Assembly: GCA_903930255.1 (NCBI GenBank)
Contig: CAIYYA010000249.1
Span: 1 to 64,000, forward strand
From: an uncultured beta proteobacterium
Lineage (GTDB): Bacteria > Pseudomonadota > Gammaproteobacteria > Burkholderiales > Burkholderiaceae_C
Length of the DNA stretch: 64,000 nt
Direction of reading: 5' to 3'
The notes beneath the pieces were generated by a model. That model worked only from the letters and a program-made list of their open reading frames with translations. It had not been told where the DNA came from and searched no databases. Positions 1 to 8,900 of this stretch are shown piece after piece. The position numbers were made by a program, and so were the translations under genes. How positions within the stretch are numbered: position 1 is the stretch's first letter; each line of letters opens with the position of its first letter.

Positions 1-2
1 AC

Positions 3-77
3 AAACCGCTCATCCCTATCAAGGATGTCTGGCTTTACCCGTTGAACAAACATTTCCTCTCGGCCTTGCGCCGCTAA
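3..77 (+). CDS. 3' end of an unidentified gene (partial)
   Basis: Frame 3 is open from the window edge to a TAA at 75-77 and reads as a plausible basic C-terminus ending in ALRR. Only about 24 codons are visible, so no family can be assigned. The next 150 bases hold no recognisable gene on either strand. The call rests only on protein-like composition and could be chance. Confidence 0.3.
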   Translation, partial: KPLIPIKDVWLYPLNKHFLSALRR

Positions 78-235
78 CATCCTGTACGGGAAGACCGAAT
101 ACTTACGGAAAAATCAATGACCGAAAACTAGTACGCTCTAAGCTGATGATTTTTAAAGATATTTTTTGGTGGTTGTTAAAGACCGGTTAGGTTTCCCTGT
201 GATACCTTTCTATCATCCATTGCTTCCAGACCAAC

Positions 236-1927
236 TCAAGGAACTGACGTCTTAAATCCGGTGCCGTCAGTTGCAAGGCTACCGACAACAACAAGCCGCC
301 CAGTCGCAGTGCCTGCAATGCCATGAAAGTTATTCGCGCTGTTGTAAGCAACAGTAGTGTCGATGTTCCTAGTAGTCCAGGTCTGCCCGTTAGTGGATGT
401 GTAGATGCGTCTTTGGTTACCGACCACAACGAATTGGGAGCCATCAAAGTAGATTCTGTACGGACGCACGAAAACTCCTCCAGAAGCATCAATGGCGCCC
501 GTTGTCCAGGTCACCCCATCAGTTGAGGTTGCCCATGAACCCAATGCACCAATCGCAACAAACTTGCCGTTGCCGTAGGCCACAGACAGTGCCGAATCTT
601 CGCCGATACCTGAGCCGAGTTGAAACCTTCCATCATGTGTGCCCGGGGTTTGCCCGCAGGTTTTGGAGCCAACCGATGTCCAATTGCTGCCGCCATCGGT
701 CGAACGCCACGCTACACAGTTGGTGGTTGCACCGCCAACTGCCACCAAGGTATTGCCATTTGCCGCAATGCCGGTTAGGCGCAGACTGTTGGCTCCCACA
801 GTGGCGTCGGTAGTAATCTTTTGCGCAGTCCAACTAGCGCCGTCAGTTGAAGAATAGAGGTTGTAGCCGAAGTTGGGTGATGCGGATACGTCCGTTGCCG
901 CAAGGAATTTGGAGCCAGTCCATATGACGGCGTTCATAGTCGTGGGGTACGTAGTTTGGGTAGACTGCGTCCAATCTGTGCCATTCACTGATGTCTGGCT
1001 TTTGCCGCTGGTTCCTACAGCCACATAGCGGCCATTGGCATAAGTTACATCCAGCAAATTGGAGCCGGTAACTGGCTGCGAACCAGCAGACCAGTCCACC
1101 CCATTGCTGGAGGTGCGAATGCAACCGGAATCTCCCACAGCGACCCATGTGCTTCCCCCCTGCACTGCCGCTTTGAAACTTCGACAGCCACTGCCCGCAA
1201 CTGCATTTGCGGCCGTCCAGGTGGTGCCACCTGTGCCACCTGTGCCACCATTGGTCGTTCCAGCGTAGTTCACCCAGAAACCCAACCCCTTTCCAAGCGT
1301 TAAGGCGCCAAAATCCTTGTAATTCTTGGTTTGTATGTAACTTGCCAGTGTGTTGCTGCTGACCAGAGACGGCGCGTAGAAATACCAGGCACTTTGTGCG
1401 TTGTCCCAAGCCCAAAGTGTCGTGATATCGCCGACCCCGGCGGAAAAGTTAGCGGGGCTCAAATCCGAGCCGGAGGCGACCAGATTCCAGCCTTGTTTGA
1501 GCTTGCTGGCAGTCATTTCTGTTGCTTCGCCGCTTAGCACCCCCCGATCGATCGAACTAGCACCACCAACGTTCACCCAGTAACCTTCACCGGGCTCAAT
1601 GCTGGATAGAACAGCATAACCCTTCGAGTCTGCGTATTCTTTCAGCTTCAAAGCGTCCATCGAAGGCGCAAAAAAAGCCCATCTGGCTCCCACCGAATCC
1701 CATTTCCAGATAGTTTGAATGGTGCTCGCGGAGCCAAACGTTGACTGGACATTGATCGAACTGGTCAGGCTATTACCAACCATGTTCCAGCCGGGTGAAA
1801 GCGTCTGTGGGTAACTCAACGGGGCGGTGCTGGCGGAAAACGAAGAGGCTAGCGCTAAGCCAGTCAAAATCGAGACTGATGCACCCTTACAAAGGGATCC
1901 AAAAGAAAACGGTACAGCGGATTTCAC
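236..1927 (-). CDS. secreted beta-propeller protein with Asp-box repeats
   Basis: 563 aa. A basic start and hydrophobic stretch (about residues 8-32) form a likely Sec signal peptide. Residues ~40-220 hold two diverged copies of a ~90-residue unit beginning GWNMVGNS and GWNLVASG, each with a W-W/F-APS core and a GYWVN or GFWVN end. A short Gly/Thr linker (GGTGGTGGT) leads to a C-terminal half with repeated Asp-box-like turns such as STDGASW, STDGGSNW and STNGQTW, typical of sialidase/BNR propellers. No sialidase catalytic set is evident, so binding or adhesion is more likely than catalysis; this is inference. The GTG start at 1927 is chosen because GGAGGAG sits five bases upstream. It stands alone, with remnants downstream on the other strand. 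Confidence 0.8.
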   Translation of the reverse strand: MKSAVPFSFGSLCKGASVSILTGLALASSFSASTAPLSYPQTLSPGWNMVGNSLTSSINVQSTFGSASTIQTIWKWDSVGARWAFFAPSMDALKLKEYADSKGYAVLSSIEPGEGYWVNVGGASSIDRGVLSGEATEMTASKLKQGWNLVASGSDLSPANFSAGVGDITTLWAWDNAQSAWYFYAPSLVSSNTLASYIQTKNYKDFGALTLGKGLGFWVNYAGTTNGGTGGTGGTTWTAANAVAGSGCRSFKAAVQGGSTWVAVGDSGCIRTSSNGVDWSAGSQPVTGSNLLDVTYANGRYVAVGTSGKSQTSVNGTDWTQSTQTTYPTTMNAVIWTGSKFLAATDVSASPNFGYNLYSSTDGASWTAQKITTDATVGANSLRLTGIAANGNTLVAVGGATTNCVAWRSTDGGSNWTSVGSKTCGQTPGTHDGRFQLGSGIGEDSALSVAYGNGKFVAIGALGSWATSTDGVTWTTGAIDASGGVFVRPYRIYFDGSQFVVVGNQRRIYTSTNGQTWTTRNIDTTVAYNSANNFHGIAGTATGRLVVVGSLATDGTGFKTSVP

Positions 1928-2114
1928 AATTTCTCCTCCGTCAGAATTTGCTGTAATGAGCCGGGTTGCAATGATTTACATCGGATTCTAATGAGGACTT
2001 GAAGAATTGTGAAAACCAGTCGAATTTGCTGCAATCTGAGGCTAAAAAAATCAGGGCAGCAACCCAAAAGGGCTGGAAAATTCAAGCATTGAAACAAGCG
2101 ATTAATGCGCGCCC

Positions 2115-2384
2115 ATGAATCCCACCCTGAGTCCCGTTAGCGTACAAAAATTTTACGCACTGCAAGGCGAACTCTTCGGGCTGGTGGAGCGGGACTACAC
2201 GGGCCTGCCCCCCCAAGCTCGAACAAATCATCCGAGCCTTCGAGTTCACGGAAATCGAGTTGGCGGTTTACCGTGTCGGGGCTTTGCGCAAGGTCGTGGC
2301 GTGGGGCAACCGGAGGCGGATCGCTGTGCGCTGGCTTGCGCATTTCTTGCCAAGACGGTGCTGGATTTGAAGACCACGAGGGCG
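2115..2384 (+). pseudogene. transposase N-terminal remnant, frameshifted
   Basis: The ORF opens with protein-like sequence (VQKFYALQGELFGLVERDY), then breaks at a run of seven C (2208-2214). In the next frame the sense continues as PKLEQIIRAFEFTEIE, and it later returns to the first frame as ALACAFLAKTVLDL. These blocks resemble the N-terminus of IS1182/ISNCY-type transposases as I remember them; the exact family is uncertain. Two frameshifts and the loss of the whole catalytic part make it a remnant. It runs straight into the nuclease remnant that follows, so a deletion or insertion probably joined them. Confidence 0.55.
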
Positions 2385-2923
2385 TTGGACCATTTCGAAA
2401 GCATCATTGCTACGCGCCTTGAAGCTGACGGGTTTTGGGTTCGAAGGTCATTCAAAGTCAACGTAACGAAGGAAGAAAAGCGTCAAACTGGAAAGCACTC
2501 AATACCCAGGCCGGAGATTGATCTCGTTGCATTGAATTTTTCCAAGAACGAAGTGTTCGCCTTCGAAGCGAAGTCCTTTCTTGACTCACCGGGTGTGAGC
2601 TCGATCACTTACAGGAGGAGCACGAATTTCCAGAATGAAAAGACAAACTATTTGCCTCTGAGCGTCATCGCACTGTCGTCTTTTCACGGTTGCTTTTAGA
2701 TTTCATCGCCTGCGACATGGCGAATCCAAATACGAAAATCATTCTTGGCCTTGCCGCTGGTAAGGTATACCAAGGGCGAAGTGAGCCACTCAGAAAATTT
2801 ATGGCGGGTAAACACTGGTTATTTTGGTCACCCGTGGACATAAAACAGAAAGTCGTAGCGCTAGCCGAGCGCGGGCACGAGAATGACCCTTCCATCATCA
2901 CTGCCAAGATATTGATGCGATGA
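2385..2923 (+). pseudogene. PD-(D/E)XK-type nuclease-like gene, broken
   Basis: From a possible TTG start (LDHFESIIATRLEADGFWVR) frame 3 runs through EIDLVALNF and FAFEAKS, which fits a D-(x)n-ExK nuclease core. At about 2595 the sense moves to frame 2 and continues as ELDHLQEEHEFPE, meets a TGA at 2636-2638, then goes on as FASERHRTVVFSRLLLDF. The frame-2 ORF listed in the track (2690-2923) supplies the C-terminus ending DPSIITAKILMR. One frameshift and one stop therefore interrupt an otherwise continuous ~178-codon protein. The nuclease assignment rests on the ExK motif only. Sequencing error could explain one lesion but hardly both. Confidence 0.65.
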
Positions 2924-3143
2924 AACATACAGGGGCGACCCACATGTACAAACAACATATGGTCACAAAACCGCCGAGGTGACACCCACGCCACCAGACC
3001 ACCGATCAAGCCACCCCAGCACTGCAGATCGGACAGTTTCGCCCGAGACAGTAGGATTTCTGCATAAAGGCAACCACAGTGCGGCCTGTCACACCGTCCC
3101 CCTTGGCTTAGTCGAGCAGACGAAATCCGCACAAAATCACTCA

Positions 3144-3602
3144 ATGGCCACTACCAACCCCACCCTCCACAATCAGAAAGACCATGGCGCACGAACTCTG
3201 CCCCTAGGCAATGGGACGACACCCAAACTGGACCCAATAACGGGGGCAGGCAGCGGTAGAGTGCAAGAACAGCAAAAGGTCTACATGGCCGTGCTGATCG
3301 AAAAGCTCAACGACTTGCTTCGCTCAGAGTCCAGCGAGCAGGATCAGTTGCGCTATGTGAACGGCACTATCTTGGGCAAAATGGCCGAGTCCGCCACGTT
3401 GCTGCAGCAGTCTGCCAACAGCACCAAAGTGCAGTTTGCCAATTCCCCCAACTTGCAGATCGAGTTGCAAAACGCGATTATTGACTCGCTGGATGCGCAC
3501 ACGTCCATGAGCATCACGGCACTAAATTCACCTGTCGTGATGGATGGGTTGGTGGATATTTTTCTGAACCACTCAGGCTTGTATGAAAGGCTGCAGGAAA
3601 AG
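3144..3602 (+). pseudogene. hsdR: C-terminal fragment of type I restriction subunit HsdR
   Basis: The ORF contains a stretch typical of the HsdR C-terminal helical domain: LDPITGAGSG, IEKLNDLL, YVNGTILGKMAESATL, QFANSPNL and IIDSLDAHTSMS. Only about 130 of the ~1000 residues of a type I R subunit remain. The helicase and nuclease domains, hsdM and hsdS are absent nearby. Past ~3602 the open frame is just antisense to the response regulator gene, so the natural stop is lost. It is best read as a leftover of a deleted restriction system. The first ~55 codons of the track ORF (from 2979) show no family resemblance and are left out. Confidence 0.7.
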
Positions 3603-3663
3603 TGGCTGCGCAACAGAAGAGCATGGGCATCGCCCGCCAGCAATGGCGGACGTGGAATCAAAA

Positions 3664-3684
3664 TCCCCGCCCAAGCGGCGGGGA
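3664..3684 (-). terminator. likely intrinsic terminator after the HD-GYP regulator
   Basis: A perfect 8-bp GC-rich stem (TCCCCGCC/GGCGGGGA, loop CAAGC) is followed on the minus strand by TTTTGATT. It lies about 90 bases past the stop of the response regulator gene. The T-run is short, so termination may be partial. Confidence 0.55.
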
Positions 3685-3770
3685 ATACACCCATAGTGAT
3701 TCAAAAACGGCGGCAGCATCGAATTCTGAATGCTGGGAAATCCCATCAAGCGGCTGCGGGCGCAGGCAAG

Positions 3771-5300
3771 TTACCCGTGCTGCACGGCTTGAATGATGGC
3801 ATCGAGCTTGCCGGCTTGAAAAATTGCTTTGAAAGCATTCACCACCGCAGGGTCAAACTGCTTGCCGGCTCCTTTTTCAATTTCTTGCATGGCCTGCTCT
3901 GGCGGCCACGGCGCTTTGTAGGGGCGCTTGCTGATGAGAGCATCAAACACGTCAACCACGCTGACGATGCGCGTGACCAAATGGAACTCGGCTGAAGGCC
4001 GACCGGCCGGGTAGCCTGTGCCGTCCCAGCGTTCGTGGTGGTGCATAGCGACTTCGCGCGCCAGCTCCAGAAAACGGTCGCGCTCCAAAATGGCACCGCC
4101 CATGACGGTGTGCGTTTTGATGATGGTGTACTCTGCCTCATCGAGCTTGCCTGGTTTGCGCAGCAATAGATCTGAGATGCCAATTTTGCCAACATCATGC
4201 AGCCGACTGGCCTTGCCAAACCAAATGGACTCTTCGGGCGTGCTACCCATTTCAAGAGCCAGTAGCTGGGTATACAGATCGATGCGTTTGATGTGGCTGC
4301 CTGTGGTGTCGTCTTTGAACTCGGCAATCAAGGCCAGCATGTCGATCATGTGATCAAACGACTGAGAGAGCTCAATATGCAGGCGCAAATTCTCCAGCGC
4401 ACTTGAGCATTGTTGCGCCACCACGGAGATCAGGTGCCGGTCAGCCTCATCCAGCTCTTGGGTTGGCTCAATGTAAATGAAGCCGACCGGCTTGCCCTGC
4501 ACCTGCAAGGGCACGACAAAAGCCCCTTTGCGCAGACCATCCGGTATTTGTCCGGTTTGGATCGTTTGGCTGCACTGGGTCCGGATTTCGGCAAAACGTG
4601 CCTGCTTGGTCAGATCGCCTGCACTCGCATGCACCGTGATGTCACTGTCATCAAACGTAGCGATCACGCCACCCATGGTTGAAATGAAGCTGGAATTTGT
4701 GAGGTTGCACAAGCCGACGATTTGCGTCAAAACACCCTGAAAAAATTGTTCTAAAGAGCGGTTGCTGATGCGATAAATATTGGGCGCAGCATCCAGCACC
4801 TGTGCCAGGCCAATGCGGTTGAGGTCGATAGTGCGCAGATCGCGATAGGCTTTAATTCCCGAGCGCACGGCGGTGTAGAGCCTGCCGGCGGTGAGCTCGG
4901 TTTTGTCTTTGTAGTCGTCTATGTCGTAATGATCGATGACAAAGCGCTCTGGCGCCATGCCAGGCTGGCCGGTGCGGATGATCAGGCGCATCATCAGGTT
5001 TTTAAGATCCTTACGAATGTATTCCACCAGGCGCAGACCGGCATCATCAGTCTCCATGACCACATCCACCAGCGCCAACGCGATGTCGTTATGTTGGTTC
5101 AAAACCTCGCGTGCTTCATGGGCAGAGCTGGCTTCGATGATTTCGAGATCACGCTCGGCAAAGCGAAAACCACGCAGGTTAAAACGGGTCAGTTCCCGAA
5201 TATCGGGCTCGTCATCGATCACCAGCAATTTCCAGGTATGGCGTTGACCTTGATCGGGTTCGGTGGCAGCCGGTTGGCCGGTGGAGCGTACAAGTTTCAT
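3771..5300 (-). CDS. response regulator with HD-GYP c-di-GMP phosphodiesterase domain
   Basis: 509 aa from the ATG at 5300. Residues ~20-140 are a receiver domain (VIDDEPDI; phospho-acceptor Asp in LVDVVM near 80). A GAF-like middle section (the DUF3369 arrangement) spans ~150-320. The C-terminus is HD-GYP, with HDVGKIG near 368 and HHERWDGTGYP near 419, so the metal-binding set looks intact and c-di-GMP hydrolysis is expected. The track start at 5426 lies inside the kinase gene; the ATG at 5300 overlaps the kinase stop as ATGA, indicating translational coupling and a cognate pair. A likely terminator lies downstream. Confidence 0.88.
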   Translation of the reverse strand: MKLVRSTGQPAATEPDQGQRHTWKLLVIDDEPDIRELTRFNLRGFRFAERDLEIIEASSAHEAREVLNQHNDIALALVDVVMETDDAGLRLVEYIRKDLKNLMMRLIIRTGQPGMAPERFVIDHYDIDDYKDKTELTAGRLYTAVRSGIKAYRDLRTIDLNRIGLAQVLDAAPNIYRISNRSLEQFFQGVLTQIVGLCNLTNSSFISTMGGVIATFDDSDITVHASAGDLTKQARFAEIRTQCSQTIQTGQIPDGLRKGAFVVPLQVQGKPVGFIYIEPTQELDEADRHLISVVAQQCSSALENLRLHIELSQSFDHMIDMLALIAEFKDDTTGSHIKRIDLYTQLLALEMGSTPEESIWFGKASRLHDVGKIGISDLLLRKPGKLDEAEYTIIKTHTVMGGAILERDRFLELAREVAMHHHERWDGTGYPAGRPSAEFHLVTRIVSVVDVFDALISKRPYKAPWPPEQAMQEIEKGAGKQFDPAVVNAFKAIFQAGKLDAIIQAVQHG

Positions 5301-6859
5301 GGAGAGGGTCTTTGCGCAGCGAAGTCGAATTGGGCCGGAAAGCGAATGGTAAAGCAACACCCGGCCTGCGGTGTGCTTTCGCACACCAGTGTGCCGTGAA
5401 GCTGGCTGGTGACGATGTTGTAGCATAGATAAAGACCCAAGCCAGAGCCACCCTCACCCCGTCGCGTGGTGAAAAACGGCTCAAAAGCGCGCGCCAGCTG
5501 TTGCGCCGACATGCCTGCCCCATCGTCTTTGAATATCAGCACCACTGAGTCGTCTTTTTGACTGACGTTGATTTCGATGGTGCCGCCGATCTTGCCACCT
5601 TCGAACGCATGTTGCACAGCATTCATGATCAGGTTGGTCAATAGTTGCTCTATCAAGCCAGGCATGCTGTGCAAGCGTAGCTTGGTGTCACACATCACAT
5701 TAATTTTGATGGGCAGACGTTTGAGAACATTTTGCAGGGTGTAAAGCACATCCTGAATCAGTTCGTGAATGGCAAAAACGCGCACTTCGTCGGAGCTCTG
5801 GTCAATCGAGGTGCGTTTGAAGCTGTGCACCAGTTTGGCAGCACGTTGCAAATTCGACAGCGCCAGTGCGCCACCCTGGCGCAGGCTGTTGAGTTCAGCG
5901 CGCAACGCGTCTTCGTTGACTTCGTCCTGCGTCAGCATGTGTTCGATGCGCGCTAGCGTTTCTTCATGCTGCGAAACCGCGCCAACGGCCACGCCAACGG
6001 GCGTGTTGATCTCATGCGCAAAGCCTGCCACCATGCGCCCCAAAGAGGCCATTTTTTCACTTTGCAACAGCACGCCTCGGGTGTCTTCCAGTTCGCGCAC
6101 TTTGCCGGCCAATTCAAACCAACGCTTGCGCAGCAGCTCCAGCAGCACCCAACCCAAGAGGGCAATCAGCACAAAAATGCTTGCATGAATCAGGCTGCTT
6201 TGGCGCGTGCTGCTGCTGCTGCTCGCCTGAATGGTCGAATAGCGCTGCGAAACGCTGATGCCGCCACGGACATCACCCAGTTTGTAGCCTTGCACAGCAT
6301 GGCATGGCAAACACGACTTCAAAACAACCAGTGGTGCCATGTAGCGCAGCAATGTCCCATCCTGGCTGGGCTCCATGGTGATCGCTTCTGGCACACCGGA
6401 TTCAAATTCCAACAACGATTTAGCTTCCCAGGGGTCGGGTGCGTTTTCAGGGCGTAAAGGCTTCAGGCTGGTCAGACGAAAGATCGCGCCTGATTCGATG
6501 TTGGCAATTTCACCGATCAAGCGCGTCATGAAAGCGGGGTTGACGAGCGTCAGCGCCATGCCATCTGTGGTGAGCACATCACGCTGGGGATGAATCAGAT
6601 AGGGATTGGGTTGGGTTAACGGCGTTATCGGCACATAAACACCGCCATGGCTGGCATTCCAACTGCGCGACAGAACCACCATGCGAAACATATTGCGTGC
6701 ACCCTCGGTGGCCACCTGAATGCTTTGCTGCTGAATGTCTTGAATATGCGACTGCCACGACAAGCCCACAGCACCTGACCAAAAAAGCAAGGCCAGCCAC
6801 CACCAGCGACGGTCGTTGATGAAAGGCAGGGATTTGCTATGTGGTTCCATTTTGCCCAA
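5297..6859 (-). CDS. membrane sensor histidine kinase with a c-type haem motif
   Basis: 520 aa. There is a first membrane helix near residues 17-35 and a second at ~219-240. The periplasmic part between them resembles Tll0287/DUF3365 sensor domains and carries CLPCHA (near 183-188), a CxxCH haem-attachment motif. The cytoplasmic part has an H-box (FAHEINTPVG, His near 282) and a HATPase domain with DDGAGMS and GGSGLGLYL. The family architecture suggests sensing of redox state or a haem ligand, with phosphotransfer to the adjacent HD-GYP regulator. MEPHSKS, three codons in, is an alternative start. The ligand is unknown. Confidence 0.88.
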   Translation of the reverse strand: MGKMEPHSKSLPFINDRRWWWLALLFWSGAVGLSWQSHIQDIQQQSIQVATEGARNMFRMVVLSRSWNASHGGVYVPITPLTQPNPYLIHPQRDVLTTDGMALTLVNPAFMTRLIGEIANIESGAIFRLTSLKPLRPENAPDPWEAKSLLEFESGVPEAITMEPSQDGTLLRYMAPLVVLKSCLPCHAVQGYKLGDVRGGISVSQRYSTIQASSSSSTRQSSLIHASIFVLIALLGWVLLELLRKRWFELAGKVRELEDTRGVLLQSEKMASLGRMVAGFAHEINTPVGVAVGAVSQHEETLARIEHMLTQDEVNEDALRAELNSLRQGGALALSNLQRAAKLVHSFKRTSIDQSSDEVRVFAIHELIQDVLYTLQNVLKRLPIKINVMCDTKLRLHSMPGLIEQLLTNLIMNAVQHAFEGGKIGGTIEINVSQKDDSVVLIFKDDGAGMSAQQLARAFEPFFTTRRGEGGSGLGLYLCYNIVTSQLHGTLVCESTPQAGCCFTIRFPAQFDFAAQRPSP

Positions 6860-7105
6860 GATTTGCAGTGGGTGTTAGAAAAGTTGGATTCGTGAGAATA
6901 CTCCAATTCAAAGCAATTACCAGCAAAGCGCCATGCTTTAGATTTCGGCTTGATTACTTAACCTATCACATTCATATAAGTTTCTAAGTCATTCATTTAG
7001 AACGATTTTCGGCAGATAGTTACCTTCAAAACAAACGCTAAGTCTTTGATTTCATTGTAAAAAATTGTTTCAAACGGGTTTCCAGATTAGGTTTTTGCTG
7101 ATACA
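6860..7105. other. AT-rich intergenic region between the kinase gene and mraZ
   Basis: No coding potential is apparent. The region should hold divergent promoters for the kinase (minus) and the dcw cluster (plus). TTGTTT-17 bp-TAGGTT near 7067-7095 is a possible plus-strand sigma70 promoter ahead of the MraZ boxes, but it is not strong. Confidence 0.4.
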
Positions 7106-7139
7106 GTGCAAAAAAGTGCAATTTTGTGGTGAATTGTGC
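7106..7139 (+). promoter_or_regulatory. MraZ operator: four GTG boxes at 10-bp period
   Basis: GTGC, GTGC, GTGG and GTGC begin at 7106, 7116, 7126 and 7136, exactly 10 bp apart. MraZ proteins are known to bind direct repeats with this periodicity (TGGGN with 5-nt spacers in E. coli) just upstream of their own gene. The spacing and position make an autoregulatory operator likely, although the repeat core differs from the E. coli one. Confidence 0.75.
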
Positions 7140-7189
7140 TTTTTCATGCGCACTTCCCAGTTTCCCAATTCGGTCAAAGGTCAGCAATC

Positions 7190-7618
7190 GTGTTTCAAGG
7201 GGCTTCCTCATTAAGTCTGGATGCAAAGGGTCGGCTATCGGTGCCGACCCGGCATCGTGACGTTCTGAGCGCGACAGCCAATGGGCAACTCACCATCACC
7301 AAGCACCCACACGGCTGTCTGATGATTTTCGCCCGTCCAGAATGGGAAAAATTTCGCGAACGCATCGGCTCCTTACCGATGTCCGCTCAGTGGTGGAAGC
7401 GCATTTTTCTAGGCAACGCCATGGATGTTGAGCTCGACAGTACCGGTCGTGTGCTGGTATCGCCCGAGCTTCGCGCAAGCGCTGGCATTAGCAAAGAAAC
7501 CGTGCTGCTGGGCATGGGAAGTTATTTCGAGCTATGGGACAAAGCCACCTATGAGGCGCAAGAAGCCCAGGCCATGCAGGGTGACATGCCCGATGTCTTT
7601 AAAGATTTTGCGTTCTGA
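7190..7618 (+). CDS. mraZ: transcriptional regulator MraZ
   Basis: 142 aa, the first gene of the dcw cluster. Two AbrB-like halves each carry the family DxKGR signature: DAKGRLSVP at ~11-19 and DSTGRVLVS at ~83-91. MraZ is a ring-forming DNA-binding protein that represses its own operon. The GTG at 7190 is preferred to the track start at 7136, because AAAGG lies nine bases upstream and the protein then begins [15 protein letters not shown] like other family members. The track start would also place the operator inside the gene. The stop is eight bases from rsmH. Confidence 0.93.
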   Translation: MFQGASSLSLDAKGRLSVPTRHRDVLSATANGQLTITKHPHGCLMIFARPEWEKFRERIGSLPMSAQWWKRIFLGNAMDVELDSTGRVLVSPELRASAGISKETVLLGMGSYFELWDKATYEAQEAQAMQGDMPDVFKDFAF

Positions 7619-7626
7619 AGGCAGCT

Positions 7627-8574
7627 GTGGCAAGCGCTTGGACACACACCACCGTGTTGTTGAGCGAAGCGGTTGACGCTTTGCTCGAGCCTGCTGGGAG
7701 TGCGCTGCCCGCAGTGCCGGTTTACGTCGATGGTACGTTTGGCCGCGGTGGTCATAGCCGGTTGATTTTGTCAAAGTTGCCAGTCAACGCCCGCTTGATT
7801 GCATTTGACAAAGACCCAGACGCGCTGGCTGAGGCTGCCACCATTGAAGATGCCCGGTTTTCCATACGGCATCAGGGCTTTAGCCAGCTGAGTGAGTTGG
7901 CCGACGCAAGCGTGGCGGGTGTGCTGCTCGATTTGGGTATCAGCTCACCGCAGATTGACAACCCGGCGCGAGGTTTTAGTTTTCGCATGGACGGTCCGCT
8001 GGACATGCGCATGGATTGCACACGTGGTCAAAGCGTGGCGCAATGGCTCGAAGTGGCCGATGTGGCCCAAATTACAGAGGTGATACGTGACTATGGCGAA
8101 GAACGGTTTGCTGGCTCCATTGCAAAGGCGATTGTCGCGCGCCGACAGGCTCGGGGCCCCTTTGTCTCCACCACTGAATTGGCCCAGCTCGTGGCTGACA
8201 CGGTCAAAACCCGCGAGCCGGGCAAGGACCCTGCTACGCGCACATTTCAGGCTTTTCGGATTTTCATCAACGCCGAGCTTGAAGAGCTGCAACTTGCGTT
8301 AAAAGCTGCGCTCAAGGTGTTGTTACCCGGTGGACGCCTGGTGGTCATCAGCTTTCATTCGCTGGAAGACCGCATCGTCAAACAATTTATTGCTGAACAT
8401 TCGCGCGATGTGTTTGATCGCCGGGCACCGTTCGCGGCACCCAAGGTCATGCAGCTCAAGGCGCTGGGGCGCACTAAACCCAGTGCAGCTGAAGTGGCTG
8501 CTAATCCACGCTCACGCAGTGCCGTGATGCGTGTGGCCCAGCGCATGCCCCAATCTGCTGCGGTGCAAGCATGA
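7627..8574 (+). CDS. rsmH: 16S rRNA m4C1402 methyltransferase RsmH (MraW)
   Basis: 315 aa, normal length. SAM-binding elements are visible: [11 protein letters not shown] at the N-terminus, [12 protein letters not shown] as motif I and [26 protein letters not shown] and [12 protein letters not shown] are family signatures. It methylates N4 of C1402 in 16S rRNA. The start is GTG. The stop overlaps the ftsL start (ATGA), typical of this operon. Confidence 0.95.
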   Translation: MASAWTHTTVLLSEAVDALLEPAGSALPAVPVYVDGTFGRGGHSRLILSKLPVNARLIAFDKDPDALAEAATIEDARFSIRHQGFSQLSELADASVAGVLLDLGISSPQIDNPARGFSFRMDGPLDMRMDCTRGQSVAQWLEVADVAQITEVIRDYGEERFAGSIAKAIVARRQARGPFVSTTELAQLVADTVKTREPGKDPATRTFQAFRIFINAELEELQLALKAALKVLLPGGRLVVISFHSLEDRIVKQFIAEHSRDVFDRRAPFAAPKVMQLKALGRTKPSAAEVAANPRSRSAVMRVAQRMPQSAAVQA

Positions 8575-8900
8575 TGCGCATCAACTTGCTGCTGCTCATG
8601 GGTCTGGTGCTGAGCGCTTTGTATCTGGTTAATTTGCAATATGACTCGCGCAGACTTTATGCCGAGCTTGACCGGGCGCAAAACCAGGCGCGCCGCCTAG
8701 CCACTGAAAACGAGCGCTTGCAGCTAGAGCGGCGCACCCAAGCGACCTCGATGCGGGTTGAAAAACTAGCCAAAAGCCAGCTGCACATGCGCGCTGCAAC
8801 ACCAGCGGTGACAGCCTATGTAGCGTATCCCGCGCCAGTCCAGGCGCAGGCTTCCTCCACAACGACAGCGCAAACATTCGTCCAAGGGCGTTTGCCATGA
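8571..8900 (+). CDS. ftsL: cell division protein FtsL
   Basis: 109 aa. A single N-terminal membrane helix ([15 protein letters not shown]) is followed by a periplasmic coiled coil ([20 protein letters not shown]), the FtsL/DivIC pattern. It would join FtsB and FtsQ in the divisome and help activate FtsWI. Position between rsmH and ftsI is the standard one. ATG at 8571 or 8574 could serve. The end overlaps ftsI by ATGA. Confidence 0.92.
   Translation: MMRINLLLLMGLVLSALYLVNLQYDSRRLYAELDRAQNQARRLATENERLQLERRTQATSMRVEKLAKSQLHMRAATPAVTAYVAYPAPVQAQASSTTTAQTFVQGRLP

Noticed and set aside
3602-3995. 3' part of the 2979-3995 plus-strand ORF
   Set aside because: It is antisense to the end of the HD-GYP regulator gene and has no resemblance to HsdR.
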